From positions 1 to 64,000 of the forward strand of contig JAKEGJ010000024.1 in assembly GCA_022627495.1 (NCBI GenBank): a DNA stretch of 64,000 bases, read 5' to 3'. Below the pieces are notes generated by a model. The model did no database searches. It was not told the DNA's origin and worked only from the letters and a program-made list of their open reading frames with translations. Shown one piece after another: positions 19,480-29,761 of this stretch (positions within the stretch are counted from its first letter, which is position 1; each line of letters begins with the position of its first letter). Made by a program: the position numbers and the translations under genes. The DNA comes from Microcaldota archaeon. GTDB lineage: Archaea > Micrarchaeota > Micrarchaeia > Anstonellales > Bilamarchaeaceae.

Positions 19480-20055
19480 ATGGCCGGCCTTTTCGAAGCG
19501 TTCATCCTGCTACTGGGCATAATCGACCCCATAGCCAGCCTCGCCGCGTTCCTGTCGCTGACATCAAAGATGGATGACCGGGAAAGGCTGAGGATTGCGC
19601 ACAAGGCGGTCCTGGTGGCGGCCCTGGTCTTCTTCATATTCGCAATCGGCGGGCAGTCCATACTCTCGCTCCTGGGCGTCGATATCGAAGCGTTCAGGGC
19701 TGCGGGGGGCATCATTCTTATTCTGCTGGGCATCCAGATGGGGCTTGGCATATCGTTCCCGAAGGAGAAGGAGGAAGTCAGCGAGGTGGCGGTCGTCATA
19801 GGCACGCCGATGATTTGCGGCCCGGCGACAATCACCACTACGATAATACTCACCGGGGACGTCGGAATCCCCACAACGGCGCTGGCCGGCGGAACAGTGC
19901 TCATCATCACACTGGGGGTGCTCGCCCTCTCCAGATTCCTCACAAAAATCGTCGGACGCGGCGGGCTCCAGATTCTGTCGACGATGATGGGGATAATCAC
20001 GATGGCATGGGGCATCCAGTACCTGCTCACGGGCCTGAACGCTTTCAATAACTGA
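19480..20055 (+). CDS. MarC-family integral membrane protein
   Basis: LLGIIDPIASLAAFLSLT; PMICGPATITTTIIL; six hydrophobic segments. Confidence 0.9.
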   Translation: MAGLFEAFILLLGIIDPIASLAAFLSLTSKMDDRERLRIAHKAVLVAALVFFIFAIGGQSILSLLGVDIEAFRAAGGIILILLGIQMGLGISFPKEKEEVSEVAVVIGTPMICGPATITTTIILTGDVGIPTTALAGGTVLIITLGVLALSRFLTKIVGRGGLQILSTMMGIITMAWGIQYLLTGLNAFNN

Positions 20056-20061
20056 ATAATT

Positions 20062-20147
20062 TAACCTGACTTCGCCACAGCGCTTTCTCCGGCAACACGT
20101 CGCCATTCCCCGACAATCAACGGAGATGTCGTCCCCGGCCATTCTGA
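20062..20147 (-). repeat. Dispersed repeat part A, inverted copy
   Basis: Reverse complement matches 13129-13214 with 2 mismatches. Confidence 0.92.
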
Positions 20148-20200
20148 TGCTCCATCGGCAGGTCGGGCAATCCTTCTGCTCTAACTGGCGAACCCGGATT
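20139..20200. repeat. Dispersed repeat part B
   Basis: ccattctgatgctccatcggcaggtcgggcaatccttctgctc... resembles 1366-1428. Confidence 0.6.
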
Positions 20201-20287
20201 TTAAAAAAAAGTAATTTGCGGGAAAAAAGCCGCCCGCCCGGCCAATGACCTACTTGCCCATCACCCCCGGGTCTTCCCCGACGCAGC

Positions 20288-20410
20288 TCACGCGAGGCGG
20301 GATAGGCGCCTTAATGCCCTGCGGCTGCGCCTGCGGCCCCGTATCGCCCTCACCCTAAATGCCATTATCTCGTCCAGGAGCGCCAAATCGTCATAGCTCA
20401 TTCCTATCAT
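20288..20410 (-). CDS. Possible 40-aa Arg-rich small protein
   Basis: My translation: MIGMSYDDLALLDEIMAFRVRAIRGRRRSRRALRRLSRLA; G-rich ggtggt upstream; coding status uncertain. Confidence 0.25.
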   Translation of the reverse strand: MIGMSYDDLALLDEIMAFRVRAIRGRRRSRRALRRLSRLA

Positions 20411-20530
20411 GCTACCACCGGATTGAGAATCCGGGGCCGGTTATAGAGCGTTTCGCAGCGGAGCTGATTTCCGCGGAATCCGCAGGGCGGTGGGAAGCGC
20501 GGTTATATTGTTTCTCTGCAAGAACCGGGC

Positions 20531-20935
20531 ATGGACGCAGACATCCCCGGAATACTGAGGAACGCAAAAACAAGAGCTGTGGTCGGCATTTCGGAAAAGC
20601 CGGACCGGCCGAGCTACGGCGTCGCCAGCTACCTGATGGAAAAGGGATACCGGATAGTCCCGGTGAACCCGAACCTGCGCGAGTGGCGCGGGATAAAGGC
20701 ATATCCCGACCTGCGCGCCATACCAAAGGACGTCCGGGTGGATGCCGTGGACATCTTCCGAAAGAGCGGGGATGTGCCGCCGGTCGTGGACGGGGCGATT
20801 GCGATAGGGGCTAAAACAGTATGGATGCAGCTTGGCATAGTCAATGAGGCGGCGGCAGATAAGGCGAGGAAGACCGGCATCCAGGTCGTCATGGACAGGT
20901 GCATGAAGATTGAGCGCATGAAAATGAAGGATTAA
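20531..20935 (+). CDS. CoA-binding (YccU-like) protein
   Basis: AVVGISEKPDRPSYGVASYLMEKGYRIVPVNP; VWMQLGIVNEAAADKARKTGIQVVMDRCMKIE. Confidence 0.87.
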   Translation: MDADIPGILRNAKTRAVVGISEKPDRPSYGVASYLMEKGYRIVPVNPNLREWRGIKAYPDLRAIPKDVRVDAVDIFRKSGDVPPVVDGAIAIGAKTVWMQLGIVNEAAADKARKTGIQVVMDRCMKIERMKMKD

Positions 20936-20959
20936 AACCTCCGGTGCGGACATTACCTC

Positions 20960-21934
20960 ATGGAACCGGGGGATTACGCGCCTGCGCTGAAAAAAATCAA
21001 GGTCGGTGCGCTGGAACCAGAACTCCAGCGCGAGATATGCGAGCTTGCGGCGGAGCTTGGGTATGAAGCCACCATCACCGCGTCTAGCAGCCTGCATTTC
21101 CTTATCAGGCTATACCGGGCCGAGAAAGCGAAGGACCGGGCAGGCGCGGACCGGCTGAAGAAAGCCGAGGACATGATACTCCGGCTCTCGTCGCTGCATT
21201 TCGCAATCACCCAGCGCGAGGAGCAGAGGAGGAAGGAGGAGCGGAAGAAGAAGATGCCGCTTACTCTGATTGAAGGCGGGCTCCGCGTTAGCGACAGGAC
21301 AAGGAAGCTCCTGAATTCCATAGGCATCGAAAGCGAGGGCGTGATAATCCGCGCTGAAGAGCTTTTCGGGGAGAGGAAGGTCGGGGAAAGGGTGGTTTTG
21401 ACCTTGAGCACCACACTCGGCGAGGAGGTTGTCAGGAAAGTCTTCGCGGCGTATCCCGAAACGATACTCATACCCAAGGAAGATGCTTTCCTCTCAGAAC
21501 TCGACGCGATGGAGAACAAGAAGGCTATGCTGGACGGCTGGGCGCAGTCGAATGGCAGGCCCCTCCCCGCGTGGGCCGATTACAACCAGACCCCGGGCAT
21601 CCTGCTGGACACGTATGCGGATATCGCCCGCCAGCTCGATATTGAATTGCCTCCGGAAGTCCGGCCCACCCAGCCGGAGAAGGAGGTAAAATACAGGGGC
21701 AAACCGATGCATCCGGACGATTTCATGAAGGTGGTCAAGACGCTGGGATTTGCAGAAGTCAGGCACGCGACCCACGGCACGCTTCTTCGGGATGACCGCG
21801 GGAACGTGATGTCCGTGGCTAAGAGCCACAGGAGCCAGGCGGAGCTGAATTCGCCCACGATTAAGAAGAAGCTGGTGGAAGCGGGGGTGGACCTCGACCA
21901 GTTCGAGGAGAAACGGAGGCAGCTCAAGCTTTGA
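20960..21934 (+). CDS. Protein with C-terminal HicA-like domain
   Basis: Residues ~246-318: YRGKPMHPDDFMKVVKTLGFAEVRHATHGTLLRDDRGNVMSVAKSHRSQAELNSPTIKKKLVEAGVDLDQFEE. Confidence 0.75.
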   Translation: MEPGDYAPALKKIKVGALEPELQREICELAAELGYEATITASSSLHFLIRLYRAEKAKDRAGADRLKKAEDMILRLSSLHFAITQREEQRRKEERKKKMPLTLIEGGLRVSDRTRKLLNSIGIESEGVIIRAEELFGERKVGERVVLTLSTTLGEEVVRKVFAAYPETILIPKEDAFLSELDAMENKKAMLDGWAQSNGRPLPAWADYNQTPGILLDTYADIARQLDIELPPEVRPTQPEKEVKYRGKPMHPDDFMKVVKTLGFAEVRHATHGTLLRDDRGNVMSVAKSHRSQAELNSPTIKKKLVEAGVDLDQFEEKRRQLKL

Positions 21935-21952
21935 GCCCATGGGGGTTTTGAC

Positions 21953-22210
21953 ATGAAGGAAATAATGGTCGAGGGATTCAAGGTCATAATCGAAAAAGAG
22001 GAGGGGAAGTTCATCGCATCTGTCCCGAAGCTGCCCGGCTGCATAGCGCAGGCGGACCATGAGGAGGATGTCCCGCGCCAGATGCGCAAATTGATCGGCC
22101 TTTACCTGGCGGAACTCGCTTCCAGGAAACCCGGTATCAGGGGCAGGAATGCAGAGCCCGGAGCCGGGAAGCGCAGTGACGGAGAGCCCCCCGGGAAAAT
22201 CAAGAAATAG
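21953..22210 (+). CDS. HicB-like antitoxin-family protein
   Basis: FKVIIEKEEGKFIASVPKLPGCIAQADHEEDVPRQMRKLIGLYLAELA. Confidence 0.77.
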   Translation: MKEIMVEGFKVIIEKEEGKFIASVPKLPGCIAQADHEEDVPRQMRKLIGLYLAELASRKPGIRGRNAEPGAGKRSDGEPPGKIKK

Positions 22211-22249
22211 CATCAGGCCGGGCCTGCCCTTTGCCGGCGGCCCAATCCC

Positions 22250-23275
22250 CTACCCGTCTATCAGGTTCCAGAACACCCAGTCGAAGAGTTTCCGCCTCAC
22301 CTTGCCGTTGGGATTTTTGAGCACCCACTCAAGCATCCAGCAGAAGGGAAGGCGCGGGTTCGTGAAGAGGCGGAAGAGGCGGACCTGCCAGATGTGCGCG
22401 TCAGCCATCCGCTTCATGATTCTCCTGCCCTCCGGGTCCCCACGGATGTGCCTGGCCACGCCCTCGCCGCTTTTCATGGCGAAAGCGATGCCTTCCGTGG
22501 TGAGCGGATTGAGGAAGCCGCCGGCGTCGCCGACAAGGTAGATGTTGCCGAAGTCCCAGCCGCGGTAATCCGCGTTGCCGCGCATGGCCTCGGTCTTCAG
22601 CTTCGATGCGTCTATGCCGAAGGTCCTCCCGACCCATACCTTTGCCCTGGCCGCAAGGGCGTGGTCGAACTCACCCCGCCATGCCATGCCGACCATGGTC
22701 TTGTCCCTGTTCTTGGACATCATATACCCATACGAGCCAGGAAGCGTCTTAGGGAGCCAGTACATATGGAATTCCGTGCAAGGACGTTCGAGCACGCAAT
22801 GGAACGCCCAGCCCGAGATGTTCTCGGACGGGAGGCCCAGGTGCTTCCGGACGACGGAGAACGAACCGTCCGCACCAACAAGGTGGCGGTATGCGTAGCG
22901 GCCTTTCGCAGTCTCGACGTATCCCGGGGCGATGCCGATAACCGGCTCGGAGAATCGGACGGCCGCGCCGCAGTGGGATTCCAGGTGGCTCTCGATTTCG
23001 AACCGGCCCACCGTGTGGAGGTATGGCCGCGGCAGCTTCACGACCGTTTTGGTCTCATCCGTGCCCACGTGGATTTCGGTCCATGCATGGCCGCGGTCGA
23101 ACCCGGCAGGCGTCTTGACTTTCGAGGAGATTTCGCCCGAGCATATCTTCTTCCCCAGGCGGTCGTTCTTCTCGAGGACCAGGACCCGCAACCCGGAACC
23201 GGCCAGATGGCTTGCGCAGGATAAGCCGCCGGGGCCGGCGCCCACAATCACCACGTCGAAAGGCTGGGGGTCCAT
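22250..23275 (-). CDS. Geranylgeranyl reductase family FAD oxidoreductase
   Basis: DVVIVGAGPGGLSCASHLAGSGLRVLVLEK; YLVGDAGGFLNPLTTEGIAFAMKSG. Confidence 0.88.
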   Translation of the reverse strand: MDPQPFDVVIVGAGPGGLSCASHLAGSGLRVLVLEKNDRLGKKICSGEISSKVKTPAGFDRGHAWTEIHVGTDETKTVVKLPRPYLHTVGRFEIESHLESHCGAAVRFSEPVIGIAPGYVETAKGRYAYRHLVGADGSFSVVRKHLGLPSENISGWAFHCVLERPCTEFHMYWLPKTLPGSYGYMMSKNRDKTMVGMAWRGEFDHALAARAKVWVGRTFGIDASKLKTEAMRGNADYRGWDFGNIYLVGDAGGFLNPLTTEGIAFAMKSGEGVARHIRGDPEGRRIMKRMADAHIWQVRLFRLFTNPRLPFCWMLEWVLKNPNGKVRRKLFDWVFWNLIDG

Positions 23276-23380
23276 GGGGTATGGTTATGCGGAAGTGATT
23301 TTAATGCATCTTTACACTATTGATTATGTTGATGCCCCAGCCCTGAAAATGGGCCCGGGGGGCGAAAGGAAAGTGTGCAT

Positions 23381-24172
23381 ATGCCAAAGGAAGCCTTCGG
23401 CGGAGATGACGGCGGCTCACCGGCCCCGGAAAAGAGGAAGCTCGGGCTCGGCAAGTTCGGCCTGTCCCCGGATACCAATATACGCGACATCTTCTGGCGG
23501 GTGCTTGGCGGCTATGCGGCCGCGAAGAAGCCCGGCGTCGATTTGTCCACGCTCGAAAACGACAGGTTCGCCCTGGTCCGCGTGGCGATAGCCGTTCTTT
23601 CAACCCAGCAGGGCGAGCGGTACGGCCTTGCGCCAAAATTCATCGCCATCTACTCGCTGATGATGATTATCGACGGCGGCTGGAACGACGCGCTCGTGGA
23701 GTTCCTCGAAATGGCATGTGAAAAGAAATTGGGCATCCGGAAGGAGGCCTCGCACGCCATGAAGAAGCTCCTTGCGCACGAGAAATACGGCAAGGCCCTT
23801 TCCGAGAGCCTCGCCGCGATGGTGAGGGGGAGGGACACCGGGCCCGTGGCCCTCGAGTACCTTGCCGACATGGACAGCCCGCAGCTGGCATCGGCGATGA
23901 AGAAGGAATTGATGATTATAGCAAGGGGAGACATCGGGCAGAACCAGCTGAACGCTATTAAAGCGATATCGCAGATAAGGGATGACCCGGAAATCCGGAA
24001 ATCGCTGGTGATCCTGCTGTCGCACTGGGATGCCCAGGCGCGGCTTGCCGCCGCCGAAGTTCTCCTGGAGATTGCAGATGACGGCGAAGTCCGCCAAGCC
24101 GCTGAAAAAAGGCTGGCAGCGGAGACCGATGAGGAGATAAGGAAGCTGCTGCAGAGGATTGCCGGGAAATAG
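23381..24172 (+). CDS. HEAT-like alpha-repeat protein
   Basis: Repeated ~30 aa helical segments (ALVEFLEMACEKKLGIRKEASHAMKKLL; QARLAAAEVLLEIADDGEVRQAAEKRL). Confidence 0.6.
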   Translation: MPKEAFGGDDGGSPAPEKRKLGLGKFGLSPDTNIRDIFWRVLGGYAAAKKPGVDLSTLENDRFALVRVAIAVLSTQQGERYGLAPKFIAIYSLMMIIDGGWNDALVEFLEMACEKKLGIRKEASHAMKKLLAHEKYGKALSESLAAMVRGRDTGPVALEYLADMDSPQLASAMKKELMIIARGDIGQNQLNAIKAISQIRDDPEIRKSLVILLSHWDAQARLAAAEVLLEIADDGEVRQAAEKRLAAETDEEIRKLLQRIAGK

Positions 24173-24218
24173 GGCATCGAAAGATTAAGCCGGCAATAGC
24201 ATGCGCGGGGGTTTTCAT

Positions 24219-24746
24219 ATGACTGATTTCGTAAGGATTCCGGCAGAGCGAGTGGGAGTGCTTCTGGGCAAGGACGACGCCACGAAGAAGAAAATCGAGA
24301 AGAGATGCAACGTCGAGCTTGTCGTCGACCATGAAGGCGAGGTCGAAATCATCGGCGACCCGGCGGACGTCTTTTTCGTGCATGAAATCGTGAAGGCCAT
24401 AGGGAGGGGCTTCTCCGCAGAGACGGCGCTGAAGCTGCTTGGAAGCGATTACGGCCTCTACATCATACCGCTCAAGGAGCTGATCAGCTCCGAGAACGCC
24501 ATCACCCGCCTGAAGGGGAGGGTGATAGGCGAGAAGGGCAAGATAAAGGCCGCGATAGAGGACGCGACCGACTCCTATGTCAGCATCTACGGGAACACGA
24601 TTGCCATAATCGCGAGGATAGACACGATGGAATACGCCAAGGAGGCGATAGGGATGCTGATTGACGGCGCGCGCCACACGAGCGTCCTTGCCTACCTCGC
24701 CAAGTCGAAGCGGGGGATACTGGAGTCCAGGCTGAAAGGTGGATAA
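24219..24746 (+). CDS. KH-domain protein (archaeal Dim2/Pno1-like)
   Basis: VRIPAERVGVLLGKDDATKKKIEKRCNVEL; ITRLKGRVIGEKGKIKAAIEDATDSYVSIYGNTIAII. Confidence 0.87.
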   Translation: MTDFVRIPAERVGVLLGKDDATKKKIEKRCNVELVVDHEGEVEIIGDPADVFFVHEIVKAIGRGFSAETALKLLGSDYGLYIIPLKELISSENAITRLKGRVIGEKGKIKAAIEDATDSYVSIYGNTIAIIARIDTMEYAKEAIGMLIDGARHTSVLAYLAKSKRGILESRLKGG

Positions 24747-24973
24747 GAAAACGGCGATTCATAGGAAGCGCGCATCCCAGGTTGCGCCTGCTTGAGTTCC
24801 CAATACAACGCCGGATAAGGGGGTATGGAGCCGTAGAGAAAGCGCTTCTGCCGCTAATATCTAGGATTTTGCTATTATGGGGGCTGAAGTGTCGCCTGGA
24901 TTCTTGAAGTTGGAGAAACCGGGTTTGCATCATTTTCATACTTTTATAAACACTTCGCTTCACGATTATTCCG

Positions 24974-25858
24974 ATGCGCCTGAAAAGAAGCCATGTGCAT
25001 TCCGTTGGAGATGTCAGTCCGGCGAAAGCCAAGCCGCTAAGCCTCATCGGAGGCGCGCTCGTCTGCGCAGCTCTTTCCGGCGGGGTGACCTCAGGTTATG
25101 TCAGCGGCTTATCGCCCTGGACCGAGCAGATAATAGATCGGCTGGCGGACACGCTGACATACCGCTCGGCACGGAGGAGGGGGGAGGAGGAGCTGCGCAC
25201 ATTCGCCAATGCGCTATCCATTGCCATGGAGACGAAAGCGAACATGCTGGAAGCTGAAGCGGCATACCTTTCGGCTGAAAAGGAAATGACTGACCTCCGC
25301 AACGATGAGGAGCATTATTCCAATCTGCGGGGATTATATAGAAGCGGATGGATCGACCCAAAAAACCGCGCCCTGGACAGGCAGGCAAGCCGCTTGGCGA
25401 TATGGCAGAAAATCCTTTTTGGGGAAAACGGATATAGAGCTTCAACTCTTGGCTTGGCTTTCGGGTACATCAGAACGCTGGACCCGTCCTGCGAAAATCA
25501 TCAGGGAAGGAGCGTAAATGGGATTATCAGCTCCGGCAGGGCCAGCAGCGAGGAGAAGGCCCGGGTGCTTGCCAGTTTCATCCTTGCAGCCGGCGGAGAG
25601 GCGTATCTTTCTGCGGACTGCTCATTCCTTTATGCGCTTGCGAAGAAAAGAGCCACTTTGGACGACATACGGGAGATTGACGGGCATTTTCGCAAGCTGG
25701 CAGCGGCTTATGGAATCCGTGATGGGGACATCCACGGCAGGCTTTTCGGGGAGGATTACTACATCTATTGCGACCCTGCCCGCCAGATATCGCCCGGCCT
25801 CGGCACGCCTCCGGAAGGCCCGCTGCCCCTGCAGCATCTCGAGACGCTGGATTATTGA
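24974..25858 (+). CDS. Transglutaminase-like paralogue, apparently lacking catalytic Cys
   Basis: ASSEEKARVLASFILAAGGEAYLS aligns with GDCKDQSALLASLALAGGLRVKYV of the next gene; keeps YCDPARQISPGL. Confidence 0.6.
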   Translation: MRLKRSHVHSVGDVSPAKAKPLSLIGGALVCAALSGGVTSGYVSGLSPWTEQIIDRLADTLTYRSARRRGEEELRTFANALSIAMETKANMLEAEAAYLSAEKEMTDLRNDEEHYSNLRGLYRSGWIDPKNRALDRQASRLAIWQKILFGENGYRASTLGLAFGYIRTLDPSCENHQGRSVNGIISSGRASSEEKARVLASFILAAGGEAYLSADCSFLYALAKKRATLDDIREIDGHFRKLAAAYGIRDGDIHGRLFGEDYYIYCDPARQISPGLGTPPEGPLPLQHLETLDY

Positions 25859-25866
25859 GTGATTCC

Positions 25867-26844
25867 ATGAAGCTTGTCCATGGGAAATTGGCTGATGGTG
25901 CCGCGAAGGCCTGGGAGCGGGGCGGTTTCAGGGGCAGGTGCGGGCTGCTTGCCGGTGCGTTCATGGCCTCGCAACTTGCGGGCATTGCATGCGGCGGCAT
26001 TTTCGGGCTGGCCGGAACCAGCGCGTTCTCAGTCGCAAGCGCTGTTGAGGAGGCGCGTTTCGAGGCGGTTGGCAGGGAGCTGAAGGCTGCGGACAGCATA
26101 TCCCATTCATTGCTGGGCAGCTTGAAGGATATTAAGGCGAGGTCAAGCGAGGTGACACTTAAGGCCGAAGCCCTGAGTGAGGAGATTGACGCGAGGAGGC
26201 GGGAGAAGGCAGGGAAGGGCGCGGGAAAGCGCTTCCTGCTGGAAGGCATCAGGAAAGCAGTCTCTCCTCTTGAGCCGGTCATCCTGAGGAACGTAGAGAT
26301 TCAGAGGGCTGACCTGACCAGAAGGCATGGCCCCGGATTCGCGGCATACCGCCTCATTTTCTTCCTCCATTATGCGATATCAGACTACATCACGTACAGG
26401 AATACCGCCGGAAACAGCATCCCGCGCAGCATTGCAGATATATCAGACAGCGCCAGCGGCGACTGCAAGGACCAGAGCGCCCTTCTCGCCAGCCTCGCCC
26501 TTGCTGGCGGCCTTCGGGTGAAATACGTCTCATGGAGCGGCGGCGAGATGGGCAGGGACGGGCATGCCTACCTTTTCGTGAGAATTTTCGAGCAGGCTTC
26601 TGATGAGGACATAAATCAGGTTTCAGAACATTTCACCAAATTCGGGAAGAACGCCGGTGCATTCATGATGGGAAGGGAACGGCCAGCCCTCAGGCGGTTC
26701 GATGATGGGCTTTATATCGCCTGCGACCCGACGAACCACCTGGTTCCGGGCCTGATAATGGATGAATACCTGGGACCAGAAGACAGGATAAGGAGGATAG
26801 ATTTCCGGCCTGAGGATTATGGAATTGCACCGTGTAAAAGATGA
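25867..26844 (+). CDS. Transglutaminase-like membrane-associated protein
   Basis: SGDCKDQSALLASLALAGGL (Cys), GHAYLFV (His), ACDPTNHLVPGL (Asp); N-terminal hydrophobic segment. Confidence 0.72.
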   Translation: MKLVHGKLADGAAKAWERGGFRGRCGLLAGAFMASQLAGIACGGIFGLAGTSAFSVASAVEEARFEAVGRELKAADSISHSLLGSLKDIKARSSEVTLKAEALSEEIDARRREKAGKGAGKRFLLEGIRKAVSPLEPVILRNVEIQRADLTRRHGPGFAAYRLIFFLHYAISDYITYRNTAGNSIPRSIADISDSASGDCKDQSALLASLALAGGLRVKYVSWSGGEMGRDGHAYLFVRIFEQASDEDINQVSEHFTKFGKNAGAFMMGRERPALRRFDDGLYIACDPTNHLVPGLIMDEYLGPEDRIRRIDFRPEDYGIAPCKR

Positions 26845-26942
26845 ATGGGGCCGTGCTTTGGCAATGGCCCGGACAGCATCAACCTGTTTTATAGCCTTTT
26901 CGCGATAGATAAGCCCAGACCACACCGCACATCGTGATTGCC

Positions 26943-28568
26943 ATGCCAGACGACGACGTTTTCAAGCAGTTCAAGGAGCATTCAATCGCCGAGTTCTTCA
27001 AGAAGAACCGGCAGATGCTCGGGTTCACGGGCAAGGTCCGCTCGATGACCATCATAGTTCACGAGATTGTCACTAACTCGCTGGATGCGTGCGAGGAAGC
27101 GGGCGTCCTCCCGGACATCTTCGTCCAGGTTGACGAATTGGACAAGGAGAAGGAGCACTACCGGCTCACGATAAAGGACAACGGCCCTGGAATCCCCAGG
27201 TCGCACCTCGGAAAGGCGCTCGGCCAGATGCTCGCGGGGACGAAGTTCCACCGCTACCTCCAGCAGAGGGGCCAGCAGGGCATAGGGGCGGCTGCCTGCA
27301 CCATGTTCTCATACCTCACGACAGGCCAGCCGACAAAGGCGGTCTCGGTTTACAAGGGGAAGAAGCTGACGGCCAGCATCGGAATAGACTTCAAGCAGAA
27401 CAAGCCCGTCGTGGAAGTGATCGAGGAGGTCGACGCATCGGAAGGCGAAAGCGGCCTTACTTTCATATCCGAATTCAAGGACGTCCGGTATGAGCGGAGC
27501 AACTACGGGGTTTACGAATACCTCCGCCGGACAGCGCTCGCAAACCCCCACTGCGCCATAACGCTCATAGAGCCGGAGGGCAGGAGCACAGCGTTCCCGC
27601 GCTCCGTAATCGTCAATCCCTCAAAACCGACAGAAATAAAGCCGCACCCGCTGGGCATAGGCACGCACGACCTCCTGGAATTCGCAAGGCAGAACCGGGA
27701 GAAGCGCAGGCTCTCGTCTTTCCTGCAGGAGACGTTCTCAAGGGTGAGCGCCGGGAAGATTGACGAATTGAGGGCGCTCCTGCCGAATGTGGATTTGAAC
27801 AAGAATCCGCAGGATTTGTCCTGGGAGGAAGCGGAAGCCCTGGTAAAGGCGTTCTCCCAGGTGAAATGGATTGCGCCAGCAACCGATTCCCTGGTTCCGA
27901 TAGGGAAGGACCAGGTCGAAGTGTCATTCCGCAACATATTCAATCCTGAAGTGCTTGTCGTCACCGAGCGGAGCCCCAAGGTCTACCGCGGGGGCATCCC
28001 GTTCATGGTGGAAGTGGGCATCGCGTATGGCGGCGGCGTGGCCGAGGCGGGCAAGAAGGGCGAGGTGATGCGCTTCGCCAACAGGGTGCCGCTCCTTTTC
28101 GATTCCGGGGGCTGCGCAATCACAGAGACAATCAAGACGATGGACTGGAAGCGCTACGACGTCAAGGACTTCGAGGAGGAGCCGATAGCCGTGCTCGTGA
28201 ACCTCATCAGCGTCCATGTCCCGTATACGAGCGCGGGCAAGCAGGCAGTATCCCCGGAAGAGGACGTGATGGACGAAATCAAGTTCGCGATTATGGAAGC
28301 GTCGCGCGGCGTGCAGAAATACCTTTCCGGCAAAAGGAAGGCGCACGAGATAGCCACCAAGAAGAAGGTCGTGAGCAGGTACATCCAGCAGCTTTCAGGA
28401 GACCTTTCGTCCCTCACCGGGGAGAAGAAAGCGGACATAGAGAAGGCGCTCACGAAGATTGTCGAGGAAAAGTACGCGCGGGAGGACATGGAGGTCGAGG
28501 AGACCGCCGAAACCGGCCCCGAAACCGGAAACGGGAAACCGGATGCAGATAATGAGGGTGAAGAGTGA
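26943..28568 (+). CDS. top6B: DNA topoisomerase VI subunit B
   Basis: [53 protein letters not shown]; an alternative GTG start at 26934 gives ORF 26934..28568. Confidence 0.97.
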   Translation: MPDDDVFKQFKEHSIAEFFKKNRQMLGFTGKVRSMTIIVHEIVTNSLDACEEAGVLPDIFVQVDELDKEKEHYRLTIKDNGPGIPRSHLGKALGQMLAGTKFHRYLQQRGQQGIGAAACTMFSYLTTGQPTKAVSVYKGKKLTASIGIDFKQNKPVVEVIEEVDASEGESGLTFISEFKDVRYERSNYGVYEYLRRTALANPHCAITLIEPEGRSTAFPRSVIVNPSKPTEIKPHPLGIGTHDLLEFARQNREKRRLSSFLQETFSRVSAGKIDELRALLPNVDLNKNPQDLSWEEAEALVKAFSQVKWIAPATDSLVPIGKDQVEVSFRNIFNPEVLVVTERSPKVYRGGIPFMVEVGIAYGGGVAEAGKKGEVMRFANRVPLLFDSGGCAITETIKTMDWKRYDVKDFEEEPIAVLVNLISVHVPYTSAGKQAVSPEEDVMDEIKFAIMEASRGVQKYLSGKRKAHEIATKKKVVSRYIQQLSGDLSSLTGEKKADIEKALTKIVEEKYAREDMEVEETAETGPETGNGKPDADNEGEE

Positions 28569-29662
28569 TGAGCGACGCTGCGAATACGAAGCTGCAGGCC
28601 CTTGGGACGCAGATGGTTAAAGAAGTGCAGAAGGGCGAGGGGCCGACTTTCGAGACCGTTTTGCGCACGAAAAGCAACACCATTTTCGACGAGGGGATGG
28701 GGTGCCTCCGCACAGGCGAGAAGAAGGAGGTCAGGAAGTTCCTGAGCGTAGCGCAGGCGCGCACGTTCATGCAGACCGTCGCCATTGCCGCAAAAAGCAG
28801 GCAGTTCCTCAAAGAGAACCTGCACACGTCAATCAGGGGCTTGTTCTACCAGCTCAAATTCACACTAGGCGAGGACATAGACGAGGACCTCTTCACCGAG
28901 CAGTCCGAGTCCAACGCCCTCATAGAGGACCTTGAGGTCGCGCTGAAGATCAAGCGCGAGGACCTGAACCTCACGACGGACAGGAAAGGGTTCGTTGCCG
29001 GGCCAATGACAATCCTGGACAAGTTCGGGGGGGAGGATACGCTAATCGACCTTTCCAAGCAGGGCCGCAGCGGCTGGAGCATCCCGTCCGACGTTGACAA
29101 CGGCATGGAAATCAAGCAATTGGACGCGGATTATGTCCTTGTAGTTGAAAAAGACGCCCTGTGGCAGAGGCTGAATGAGGACAAGTTCTGGAAGAAGGAG
29201 AACTGCCTTCTTGTGACGCCGAAAGGCCAGTCCACAAGGGGTACGCGGCGGCTTCTGAGGAAGCTTGCCGACCGGAAGCTCCCGATTTACTGCCTGATGG
29301 ACTGTGACGCCTGGGGATGGTACATCTACTGGACCATCAAGACCGGGAGCATGAACCTCGCCTATCTTGGAAAGGACTTTGCCGTGCCCGAGTCCAAGTT
29401 CCTCGGCGTGACGATGAGCGACATAAAGGAATTCGAATTCCTCGACAAGCTGACAATCAAAGCCAAGGACGTCGACGTGAAGCGCGCAGAGGAGATGCTC
29501 GGATACCCATGGATAAACAGGTATCCGGACTGGGTCCGCGAGCTCAAGATGGTCCTCAAGACGAAGAAGAAGATTGAGCAGGACGCCCTGCAGGGGCAGA
29601 GGCTGACGTTCGTCGGCGAGTACATCAACAAGAAAATCAATAACAAGGAATGGCTGTCCTAG
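28568..29662 (+). CDS. top6A: DNA topoisomerase VI subunit A
   Basis: Overlaps top6B; TSIRGLFYQLKFTLG catalytic Tyr; YCLMDCDAWGWYIYWTIKTGS Toprim. Confidence 0.97.
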   Translation: MSDAANTKLQALGTQMVKEVQKGEGPTFETVLRTKSNTIFDEGMGCLRTGEKKEVRKFLSVAQARTFMQTVAIAAKSRQFLKENLHTSIRGLFYQLKFTLGEDIDEDLFTEQSESNALIEDLEVALKIKREDLNLTTDRKGFVAGPMTILDKFGGEDTLIDLSKQGRSGWSIPSDVDNGMEIKQLDADYVLVVEKDALWQRLNEDKFWKKENCLLVTPKGQSTRGTRRLLRKLADRKLPIYCLMDCDAWGWYIYWTIKTGSMNLAYLGKDFAVPESKFLGVTMSDIKEFEFLDKLTIKAKDVDVKRAEEMLGYPWINRYPDWVRELKMVLKTKKKIEQDALQGQRLTFVGEYINKKINNKEWLS

Positions 29663-29737
29663 GGTTACTGCTGTTTTCTCATTCCCTTGTTATTCGTGGC
29701 CATTCCCCGGTGTTCAAAGGGGACGCGGACGCCAGTA
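29659..29737 (+). repeat. 79-nt direct repeat, copy 1 (begins at the top6A stop codon)
   Basis: ctagggttactgctgttttctcattcccttgttattcgtggccattccccggtgttcaaaggggacgcggacgccagta. Confidence 0.9.
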
Positions 29738-29761
29738 CTTCTTAAGCCGCGTCGGCCGGAA

